Source: JAGDYD01 sp046536675 (lineage in GTDB: Archaea > Micrarchaeota > Micrarchaeia > Micrarchaeales > CABMGC01). From it: 9,588 bases of DNA. Positions 4,279 to 9,588 of the stretch are shown piece after piece (the stretch's first letter is position 1; every line of letters begins with the position of its first letter). The notes under the pieces were generated by a model, which was given only the letters and a program-made list of their open reading frames with translations, ran no database searches and was not told where the DNA came from. A program made the translations under genes and the position numbers. The stretch covers positions 1 to 9,588 of the forward strand of contig JAWDMK010000026.1 of NCBI GenBank assembly GCA_046536675.1, in the 5' to 3' direction.

Positions 4279-5922
4279 TCACGTCTCAGCAACAGAGGTT
4301 GGGAATATGCCGGTTCTGTATGTTGCTATGACCTTGTTGGTGCTTGCGTTAACAATGCTAAGCATGTTTGAGCCTGAGCTTAAAATATACTCGTAGCCTA
4401 GGTCGCTTGATGTAGCAGCAAATGTGGGCAAAAAGCCCACGCCAATGCTTCCTAGCATTGAGCCTGTAGTAGCATTTAATATTGATACAGAGCTTGTCCC
4501 AATATCTGTTATGTAAAGTCTATTGTATCTGCTGTTATATGCTATGCCAAAAGGTATAAAGCCGGCATAACTCTGCCATGCAACGGTATTGTTGTTTGTA
4601 TAAATTGCAGCAACCCTGTTGAGCGAAGGGAATGTCACATAAACAATACTTCCATTGTAATTAGAGGCCACAGCATATGGCATAGCCCAGAGCTTTATTG
4701 TATGTGCAATGCTCAGAGAGCTTATCTCTGTTATATTCTCAGAGAGCTGGTTTAAAACAAAGATATAGTTGTTGTTTCCACTCTTTGCTATATAGTTTGG
4801 AAATATGCCAGTATAGAAGCTTTTTATTATTGCCCCATTCTCATTTGCTATTGTTACATTGTTTGAGCCTGCGTTTGCAATATAGAGATAGCCGTTTGCA
4901 TCAGCAATAGCACTTGGGTAGCTTCCAGTTTGTATGCTTCCTATTATATTGTTATTGCTAAGCGAGACTATCTTAACCCTGCTTGCTGTAGCTATATACG
5001 CTAATGTTCCATTGATTGATACAGCTACGCTCTCTGGAAGAGTAAAGTTTGAGAGCGTGCTTTCAGCGCCGTTCGAGGCATTTATTATTGTTATATTACT
5101 TGAGAGCAGGTTTGTTACAATAATCTTTGGATATGCGGGAATAAACACAATTGAGGTATTGGCGCTTAATCCTGCATAAGAAATTGTTATTGTTGCTGTG
5201 GTTGCTGCGCCACCGCTTGAAACTGTAATAAAGCCGTTGTTAAGCTCCTGTGCATTATACAATATACTTATCGATGGGTTGCTAGATATCAATTCAGGGT
5301 TTGCAACAGGCAATATATAGCCAAAAATATCTAAGCCAACATTGAGTGTTATATTTTGGTTTGACTTCGCATAATTATTTACAGGAGCTATTACCAGGCT
5401 AACCTTTGGCATTATAAGCCTTTTAACATTTGAGGAATAGTTTCCTATAAAATTTTCTTCTACACCATTGCTGCAATTGCCAAAGCTAACGCCACAATAT
5501 TTTGCGTTTACAACAGCTGTGCCACTCGCATAAGAGAGCACAGGTTTAAACTCATTTATCTTGCCCACACATAGAAGAACCTGGCCAGGCTTTACATAGC
5601 TTGGGCTGCAGTTTGTACTCATATTAAGACCATCTTGGCTTACAAACAGCTTTGGATTATATATTGGATATGGCTGTGTATTTGTACCAAGAAGTGCTAT
5701 CATGGTATTGCTATTGTTTGATGCCTCTATCAAGCCCACGCAGCCAATGCCGTAGTCAAAAACACATTTAGCTGGCAAGATATTATTTACGCTAGAATAA
5801 GAGGTAAAGATATAGTAGGCGATTATAATCGCAATAATAAATGCAACAACATATACCCATAGGTATTCTATGCTCCCTTGTCCTAGCACTCCCCCACCAT
5901 ATAAAAGAGTGCCTTTTTTCAT
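4279..5922 (-). CDS. Surface protein: class III signal peptide plus YVTN-type beta-propeller
   Basis: The protein has 547 residues. The N-terminus MKKGTLLYGGGVLGQGSIEY carries the archaeal class III (type IV pilin-like) motif QGSIEYL at 15-21, with the predicted prepilin-peptidase cut between G14 and Q15. A hydrophobic helix follows (about 22-42). Residues 45-260 look like beta-sandwich or Ig-like stalk material with several Cys and many N-x-S/T sequons. From about 265 to the end there are seven repeats of about 40 residues of the YVTN pattern (for example SYPSAIADANGYLYIAN, IFPNYIAKSGNNNYIFVLN, FIPFGIAYNSRYNRLYITD), enough for one seven-bladed propeller closed by the strand PKIIVTN. The protein is probably anchored in the membrane or pilus-like filament and exposed on the cell surface as a binding head; the ligand is unknown. 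ATG 5922 is supported by the signal peptide and by a TATA box 24 nt upstream. Confidence 0.88.
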   Translation of the reverse strand: MKKGTLLYGGGVLGQGSIEYLWVYVVAFIIAIIIAYYIFTSYSSVNNILPAKCVFDYGIGCVGLIEASNNSNTMIALLGTNTQPYPIYNPKLFVSQDGLNMSTNCSPSYVKPGQVLLCVGKINEFKPVLSYASGTAVVNAKYCGVSFGNCSNGVEENFIGNYSSNVKRLIMPKVSLVIAPVNNYAKSNQNITLNVGLDIFGYILPVANPELISSNPSISILYNAQELNNGFITVSSGGAATTATITISYAGLSANTSIVFIPAYPKIIVTNLLSSNITIINASNGAESTLSNFTLPESVAVSINGTLAYIATASRVKIVSLSNNNIIGSIQTGSYPSAIADANGYLYIANAGSNNVTIANENGAIIKSFYTGIFPNYIAKSGNNNYIFVLNQLSENITEISSLSIAHTIKLWAMPYAVASNYNGSIVYVTFPSLNRVAAIYTNNNTVAWQSYAGFIPFGIAYNSRYNRLYITDIGTSSVSILNATTGSMLGSIGVGFLPTFAATSSDLGYEYILSSGSNMLSIVNASTNKVIATYRTGIFPTSVAET

Positions 5923-5941
5923 ATTTAAACTTAACCATTTG

Positions 5942-5949
5942 TATTTTAA
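5942..5949 (-). promoter_or_regulatory. TATA box of the beta-propeller surface protein gene
   Basis: On the minus strand TTTAAAAT lies about 24 nt before ATG 5922, consistent with a leaderless or nearly leaderless transcript. There is no purine-rich ribosome binding site between the two. Confidence 0.45.
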
Positions 5950-5974
5950 ATCATTGCGTTTTTGCTGTATAATC

Positions 5975-5990
5975 CTTTACAAGCGTAAAG
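5975..5990. repeat. Short perfect hairpin in the gap after the HAD gene
   Basis: CTTTAC (5975-5980) and GTAAAG (5985-5990) form a 6-bp stem with an AAGC loop. It sits between the beta-propeller gene's promoter and the end of the HAD gene. No T-run follows on either strand, so a terminator role is not supported. The rest of the 192-bp gap holds nothing recognisable. Confidence 0.3.
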
Positions 5991-6114
5991 TCTTGGGAAT
6001 ATTGCTAAATATGATTGTAAAGAACATCAAAATCTTTGTATGATATTAAAAACTTTAAAGAGATCTCTATAATCTATTGCATCTGCCTTACCGATATGTT
6101 TTGCTATTTTTAAA

Positions 6115-6747
6115 TTACTTGCTTAGTGCTTTTCTAAGCGCTTTAATATTGTCAAAGAGGAAGTCTGGTTCTGCTTTTTTGAGCATTTCTTTTGATGCAA
6201 GGCCGTCTGCAACAACGCACGAGCTTATCCTTGCAAATTTTGCAGTAAATACATCAACAGGCATATCCCCTATATAAATAGATTTTTCCTTTGGAACCCT
6301 TAGCTTCTTTGTTATTAGCAAAAGGGGCGTTGGGTTTGGCTTGAATATATTTATAGAATCAGCAGAAATAAGAATGTCAAAGTATTCCTCAAGCCTTAGC
6401 TTTGCAAGCTCTGATCTTATCCTGTATTCCTTTCCATCACTAAACAAAGCAATCTTCTTTTTCCTTTCTTTAAGCATTTTAAGCAGATCCTCGCTGCCGT
6501 CTTTAATCCCAGGCTTGAAGAAAAGTGAGTAAAGATTGTATAAGCTGCTATAGAACCTTTCCTCTCTCTCAACCTTAAGCTCTTCATCATTAAGCTCAAG
6601 CTCCTTATTGAAAAGATCTTCATGCTTTTTTATAAAATCAATATTATATCTCTTCTTGAAGTACCTGGTCAGCCTTACCAAAAGCGAAGGCATGCTAAGC
6701 GTGCCGTCAAAGTCAAATATATAGAGCTCATAATCACTCAATTGCAT
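6115..6747 (-). CDS. HAD-superfamily hydrolase (phosphatase-like)
   Basis: The 210-residue protein has all four HAD motifs. Motif I is FDFDGTL, with nucleophile D12 and acid/base D14. Motif II is ALFSDGK, with S103. Motif III is K136, in the sequence IFKPNPTPLLL. Motif IV is YIGDMPVD, with D161 and D165. The alpha-helical cap between motifs I and II (about residues 20-95) places it among subclass I phosphoglycolate-phosphatase/haloacid-dehalogenase-like enzymes, which hydrolyse small phosphoesters. The substrate cannot be told from sequence. ATG 6747 fits the usual short lead to motif I. It is divergent from the LamG surface-protein gene, sharing a promoter region of 109 bp; the TATA-like element for this side (about 6781-6771 on the minus strand) is weak. 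Confidence 0.9.
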   Translation of the reverse strand: MQLSDYELYIFDFDGTLSMPSLLVRLTRYFKKRYNIDFIKKHEDLFNKELELNDEELKVEREERFYSSLYNLYSLFFKPGIKDGSEDLLKMLKERKKKIALFSDGKEYRIRSELAKLRLEEYFDILISADSINIFKPNPTPLLLITKKLRVPKEKSIYIGDMPVDVFTAKFARISSCVVADGLASKEMLKKAEPDFLFDNIKALRKALSK

Positions 6748-6801
6748 AAAATCATAAACTATTCTTGCTTAAACTATTTAGCCTTTAGCAACAATTGAAT
6801 T

Positions 6802-6830
6802 CTTATAAATTTATTTTTAATTTATTTTTT
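6802..6830 (+). promoter_or_regulatory. Promoter region of the LamG surface protein gene
   Basis: Two TATA-like stretches occur: CTTATAAATTTATTT, and TTTATTTTTT a little downstream. The first predicts a leader of about 25 nt, the second a start close to the ATG at 6857. Another ATG in a different frame sits at 6852. Which box is used cannot be settled by eye. Confidence 0.4.
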
Positions 6831-6856
6831 GAAACGCAGAGAATAGGCAAGATGGA

Positions 6857-7774
6857 ATGAAAATTCATGCGAAGCCTTTAAAAAAGGCTTCAGCCAAAGC
6901 GCAAAGCGCAATGGAATATTTAATGACATATGGTTGGGCCATACTAATTATTAGCGTTGTTCTTGCAGCGCTATATCAGCTTGGTGTCTTTAATCCTATG
7001 ACATTTGCTCCCAAAGCACCACCTGGCTCATGCCAAGTGTTTAGGCCGAATGGACCTTACACAACTTCTTTTATAAACCTTGAAGGAATATGCAGTGGCG
7101 AATTGCCACAGTATGTGGCGCAGTTCAACTTAGGGCAAACTTCATGGATTTATTCAGCAACACCACCACTTCCTAATGGCGCAAATAAAGGTACTATAAC
7201 TGCGTGGATAAACCCAAAGCCTGTACAAGGCGACGGTACATATGCAGGCATAGTAAGAATAGATGGATGTGGGTGTACGGGCACAGCGATATTATTAAGC
7301 TTACAAGGAAGCAGCGGTTTGCCAAGTATGGCTACATGGTGCAACGACTTTGTACCTTCATCTGGTCCAAAAGTAGTTTACAACTCATGGAATTTTGTTG
7401 CTGTTGTACTTAATGGCCAGTCTGTATCATTAAATGTAAATGGTGCATGGGTTAATGGTACACTAGGAAGTATGCCAAGCCTAAAGTCAGGTGGATGTTC
7501 GTATAACTTTTCCATAGGCTCTACAGATTCTCCAGGAAGAATGTTTAACGGCTCTATAGCAAATGTTCAAGTGTATAATACATCACTTTCAGGAAGTGAA
7601 ATTCAAGCACTTTATCTAGAAGGCATAGGTGGCGCGCCGATAAGATTGCAGAATCTTGTTGGCTGGTGGCCATTAAACGGCAATGCAAACGACTACAGCG
7701 GCAATGGCAACAACGGTCGAATAAACAATGTAAACTTTGTTAGCAACTGGTATAATGGTTATACGCCGCCATAA
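6857..7774 (+). CDS. Surface protein: class III signal peptide plus LamG/concanavalin A-like domain
   Basis: The 305-residue protein starts MKIHAKPLKKASAKAQSAME and has the class III signal-peptide motif QSAMEYL (16-22), with the cut expected just before Q16. A hydrophobic helix YGWAILIISVVLAALYQLGV follows, as in many DPANN pilin-like proteins. Residues about 105-255 form a LamG/concanavalin A-like domain: GTITAWINP, WNFVAVVLNG, SVSLNVNGAWVNGTLGS, SIGSTDSPGRMFNGSIANVQ, and the closing YNTSLSGSEIQALYLEG. Residues 267-295 (LVGWWPLNGNANDYSGNGNN) are the opening of a second LamG repeat that is cut off by WYNGYTPP-stop. The protein is probably displayed on the cell surface and may bind carbohydrate or another ligand. 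The last 54 bases recur as an inverted relic at 551-603. A perfect 9-bp hairpin lies at 6871-6891 within the signal-peptide codons. Confidence 0.87.
   Translation: MKIHAKPLKKASAKAQSAMEYLMTYGWAILIISVVLAALYQLGVFNPMTFAPKAPPGSCQVFRPNGPYTTSFINLEGICSGELPQYVAQFNLGQTSWIYSATPPLPNGANKGTITAWINPKPVQGDGTYAGIVRIDGCGCTGTAILLSLQGSSGLPSMATWCNDFVPSSGPKVVYNSWNFVAVVLNGQSVSLNVNGAWVNGTLGSMPSLKSGGCSYNFSIGSTDSPGRMFNGSIANVQVYNTSLSGSEIQALYLEGIGGAPIRLQNLVGWWPLNGNANDYSGNGNNGRINNVNFVSNWYNGYTPP
6871..6891 (+). repeat. Perfect hairpin in the signal-peptide codons
   Basis: GAAGCCTTT (6871-6879) and AAAGGCTTC (6883-6891) form a 9-bp stem with an AAA loop, beginning 14 nt after the A of the start codon. In mRNA this would sit in the initiation footprint and could slow initiation or be a regulatory element. 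Confidence 0.6.
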
Positions 7775-7786
7775 CAAGCAAAGCAA

Positions 7787-7796
7787 TATATTTAAA
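7787..7796 (+). promoter_or_regulatory. TATA box for the C/D-box-like RNA and/or nuclease operon
   Basis: TATATTTAAA is centred about 28 nt before the C-box-like GTGATGA at 7820, so transcription should begin right at that box. It lies just 13 nt after the LamG stop codon and therefore gives the downstream unit its own promoter. Confidence 0.55.
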
Positions 7797-7817
7797 GCTC
7801 AAATTGCAAAAGATAAG

Positions 7818-7880
7818 TTGTGATGAGAAAGGTGATCGCTGAGCTTTGCGATGAAGATAGATAGGCGGTCTGATTGGAAG
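7818..7880 (+). ncRNA. Candidate C/D box sRNA (2'-O-methylation guide)
   Basis: Boxes appear in the right order and spacing: C box GTGATGA (7820-7826, perfect RTGATGA), a 12-nt guide (7827-7838), D' box CTGA (7839-7842), a 5-nt spacer, C' box GCGATGA (7848-7854, one mismatch), a 15-nt guide (7855-7869), and D box CTGA (7870-7873). Archaeal C/D sRNAs of about 50-60 nt have this layout and direct fibrillarin to rRNA or tRNA. The upstream TATA box places the 5' end at the C box. Points against: the second guide is longer than the usual 12 nt, no terminal stem is visible, the C' box is imperfect, and the D box abuts the TTG of the next gene. The alternative is a leader with a 13-codon ORF (7823-7864). 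I could not name a target for either guide. Confidence 0.45.
7823..7864 (+). CDS. Possible 13-aa leader peptide (MRKVIAELCDEDR)
   Basis: ATG at 7823 lies about 30 nt from the TATA centre and would be nearly leaderless. It ends at TAG 7862-7864, in the same frame as the nuclease that starts at 7874 after a second stop (TGA 7871-7873). It could regulate the nuclease by translation coupling, or mark the eroded start of a longer nuclease gene. It overlaps the C/D-like boxes, so only one interpretation is likely to be right. Confidence 0.2.
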   Translation: MRKVIAELCDEDR

Positions 7881-8743
7881 GCAAAGGTGTTCTTGAAAAA
7901 TTGGGTAAGAATAGTATATCTGCTACAGACATAGCTAGCCAGTTCTGGTGCGAAAAGCAGATGGAGCTTAATTATCTATATGGCAAAAGATACACAAAGG
8001 AGATGGCAAAAGGAGCAAAGATACATGAGGAACTGCAGGCAGAGACCTATGTGCCCCTTACAGTCGAGCCAATAAACTATACAGATTTTTTATATAAAGA
8101 ACTGTATGAGAATTATCTAGCTCTTAAAGGGCTAAAGCAAAGAGGGGTTGGAAGAGAGATAAGGATCTTTGGCTCTATAAACGGTTTTAAGATTAACGGA
8201 AAGATAGATGAGCTAAAGCTTGTAAATGGAAAGGTGGTTGTTATAGAGGTTAAGACAAGGGAGACAAGGTATGCGATAAATGAAGCTGTTGTTAAACCAC
8301 ATAGGGTGCAGGCAATGCTATATAGGCATATGCTCAACGAGATTGTAAGCAGAAGCTATACTCATGAAAACTTCGAGAATGCTTACCTTAAAGGCTTGAA
8401 GCCCCTTTCAGATAGGTTTTTAGATCAGCTTAAGGCTTTAAGCATTGAAAGCAATCTCCTTAGCATTGAAAGCATTTATAAAAAGATGTTTGATGAAATT
8501 TATACACTTCCACCAATAAGCGATGAGCTTGAGCTTCATTATATAGACAGGTTTACAGGAGAAAAAGTAGAGACAATGAAATTCAAATATAATGATGAAG
8601 AGCTCAAAAAGATTTTAATAGATGCAATGAGATATTGGAATGGCGAGGTTAAGGCAAGACCTGTAAGCGAAGAGGAGAAATGGAAGTGCAGGTTCTGCCG
8701 TTTTTATGGAAAGGAATGCAAGGTCTGGTACAATGAAACTTAA
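7874..8743 (+). CDS. EXO5/Cas4-like PD-(D/E)XK exonuclease with Fe-S cysteines
   Basis: From TTG at 7874 the protein has 289 residues. The N-terminal motif ISATDIASQFWCEKQ (15-29) and GAKIHEEL (47-54) match the EXO5 (DEM1) style, related to Cas4 and RecB nucleases. The active site reads IFGSINGFKINGKIDEL with D112, then VVVIEVKTR with E125 and K127, and Q146 in HRVQAMLY. Four cysteines, C26 and C272-x2-C275-x6-C282, are placed to hold a 4Fe-4S cluster as in Cas4 and EXO5. The family degrades single-stranded DNA in repair. No CRISPR array or cas1/cas2 is present, so a repair role is more likely than adaptation. TTG is the only in-frame start upstream of the conserved motif, because TGA directly precedes it. 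GGCGGT (7864-7869) could be a ribosome binding site, though it is only 4 nt away. The gene overlaps the start of alaS by 11 bp. Confidence 0.88.
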   Translation: MEGKGVLEKLGKNSISATDIASQFWCEKQMELNYLYGKRYTKEMAKGAKIHEELQAETYVPLTVEPINYTDFLYKELYENYLALKGLKQRGVGREIRIFGSINGFKINGKIDELKLVNGKVVVIEVKTRETRYAINEAVVKPHRVQAMLYRHMLNEIVSRSYTHENFENAYLKGLKPLSDRFLDQLKALSIESNLLSIESIYKKMFDEIYTLPPISDELELHYIDRFTGEKVETMKFKYNDEELKKILIDAMRYWNGEVKARPVSEEEKWKCRFCRFYGKECKVWYNET

Positions 8744-9588
8744 TAAAGAAGCGCTTAGAGAAGAGTTTTCTAAGCATTACAAAGATTACTATTCAACAGA
8801 GCTGTTTGAGAGAGAAGGCTTTAAGCGAAGAAGATGCAAGATCTGTGGAAGGTATTTTTGGAGCATAGAAGATAGAGATACATGCGATGATCCATCGCAT
8901 ACAAAATATACATTCTTCAAAGAGAAGCCTATAAACATTAAGTATGTTGATTTCTGGAAGAAGTTTGAAGAATTCTTTAGAAAGAACGGGCATGAGATAA
9001 TAAAAAGATACCCTGTGGTAAGCAGGTGGAGGCAAGACCTTTACTTTACAATAGCAAGCATACAGGATTTCCAAAGGCTTGAGAATGGGGTTATGAACTT
9101 TGAATATAGTGCCAATCCTCTTATTGTTCCGCAGATCTGCTTAAGATTTAGCGACATAGAGAACGTTGGTGTTACAGGCAGGCACTTCACAAGCTTTATG
9201 ATGGCAGGCCAGCATGCATTCAACTGGCCTAAAGAAGGCTACTGGCGAGACAGAACCATTGAGCTTAACTTCGAATTCCTTACAAAGGTTCTTGGGGTTA
9301 AAAAAGAGGAGCTTGTTTACCATGAAGATGTTTGGGCTATGGGCGATTTTTCAGAGTTTGGCCCATGCTTAGAAAGTTTCTCTCGAGGCAACGAGCTTGT
9401 AAACAGTGTGTTTACACAATTCCAGTCATTCAATGGCAAGGTATCTGAGCTGCCTGGAAAGGTTGTTGATGTTGGCTGGGGCTTTGAGAGGCTTCTCTGG
9501 TTTTACACAGGGCATGAGAATGCATACGAAGCTGTTTTTCATGACGAGCTAGAAAGGCTAAGGAAAGAGCTAGGCATAAAATATGATA
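8733..9588 (+). CDS. alaS: Alanyl-tRNA synthetase, archaeal type, N-terminal part (3' cut by window edge)
   Basis: ATG at 8733 opens a frame that stays open to the window end (285 codons visible of a protein usually about 900 residues long). The archaeal-specific N-terminal zinc region has C35-x2-C38 (RCKICGRYFWS) and C51-x4-H56 (TCDDPSH); His stands where I would expect a fourth Cys. The class II catalytic core then follows: VDFWKKFEEFFRKNGHEII, RWRQDLYFTIASIQDFQ (motif 1 to 2 region), VGVTGRHFTSFMMAGQHAFN, YWRDRTIELNFEFLTKVLG, EDVWAMGDFSEFGPCLE, and motif 3 VVDVGWGFERLLWFYTG (244-260). The enzyme charges tRNA-Ala and normally also edits mischarged Ser and Gly through its later domain, which lies off the window. 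It overlaps the end of the EXO5-like gene by 11 bp, suggesting co-transcription and coupled translation. A perfect 8-bp hairpin (8882-8900) lies in the codons for the zinc region. Confidence 0.96.
   Translation, partial: MKLNKEALREEFSKHYKDYYSTELFEREGFKRRRCKICGRYFWSIEDRDTCDDPSHTKYTFFKEKPINIKYVDFWKKFEEFFRKNGHEIIKRYPVVSRWRQDLYFTIASIQDFQRLENGVMNFEYSANPLIVPQICLRFSDIENVGVTGRHFTSFMMAGQHAFNWPKEGYWRDRTIELNFEFLTKVLGVKKEELVYHEDVWAMGDFSEFGPCLESFSRGNELVNSVFTQFQSFNGKVSELPGKVVDVGWGFERLLWFYTGHENAYEAVFHDELERLRKELGIKYD

Noticed and set aside
4934..5179. Plus-strand 81-codon frame inside the propeller gene
   Set aside because: It lies fully antisense to the well-supported surface protein and is hydrophobic noise from its codons.
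7874..8743. Cas4 of a CRISPR system
   Set aside because: The fold and cysteines are Cas4-like, but there is no array, cas1 or cas2 in the window and the N-terminal motifs fit EXO5 better.
8882..8900. ATGCGATG/CATCGCAT hairpin as a regulatory element
   Set aside because: It lies in codons of the zinc-binding region of alaS (TCDDPSHT), whose residues explain much of the sequence; no independent sign of function.
8793..9323. Minus-strand frames opposite alaS (8793-9074, 9041-9223, 9141-9323)
   Set aside because: They are antisense to strongly conserved synthetase motifs and resemble no known protein.
1..9588. tRNA, rRNA or CRISPR array
   Set aside because: No tRNA-like T-arm with paired stems and no regularly spaced direct repeats were found; TTCGAATTCC at 9269-9283 is inside alaS without flanking tRNA structure.

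Overview
The window looks like part of a small, AT-rich archaeal genome, most likely a DPANN-type lineage (Micrarchaeota or Parvarchaeota-like). Reasons: an archaeal-type alanyl-tRNA synthetase, two surface proteins with class III (type IV pilin-like) signal peptides, one carrying SAMEYLMTYGWAILI, a TRAM-domain protein, an archaeal EXO5-like nuclease, and TATA-like boxes 24-28 nt upstream of several start codons, as expected for leaderless transcripts. The lineage is an inference from gene style, not a phylogenetic result.

Layout. Bases 1-542 hold the 3' part of a TnpB/IS200-IS605 (IS1341-type) element, cut by the window edge, ending in overlapping hairpins that look like an omega-RNA scaffold and the transposon right end. 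Bases 543-1492 are a mobile-element scrap yard with little coding: an inverted 53-bp relic of the 3' end of the LamG surface-protein gene found 7 kb away, a 48-aa zinc-ribbon gene (minus), a second solitary right-end/omega-RNA-like hairpin, and a long-armed hairpin. Then comes htpX (plus, membrane zinc protease), converging with an 8-bp gap on a TRAM-domain gene (minus), an AAA/DUF4143 ATPase (minus) and a YVTN beta-propeller surface protein (minus). The ATPase promoter carries an ordered array of five AGACAA/TTGTCT half-sites. A HAD phosphatase (minus) diverges from a LamG-type pilin-anchored surface protein (plus). A candidate C/D box sRNA with its own TATA box precedes an EXO5/Cas4-like Fe-S nuclease, whose end overlaps by 11 bp the start of alaS, which runs off the right edge.

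How they fit together. The two class III signal-peptide proteins are probably processed by the prepilin peptidase and displayed on the cell surface as adhesive or binding modules (LamG fold, beta-propeller). htpX and the TRAM protein are housekeeping (membrane quality control, RNA binding). EXO5-like nuclease and alaS are translationally coupled by position. The most notable non-coding signals are the phased operator array upstream of the ATPase, the putative C/D sRNA, and the cluster of IS200/IS605 right-end structures with a pilin-gene scar. I did not see a CRISPR array, tRNA or rRNA.
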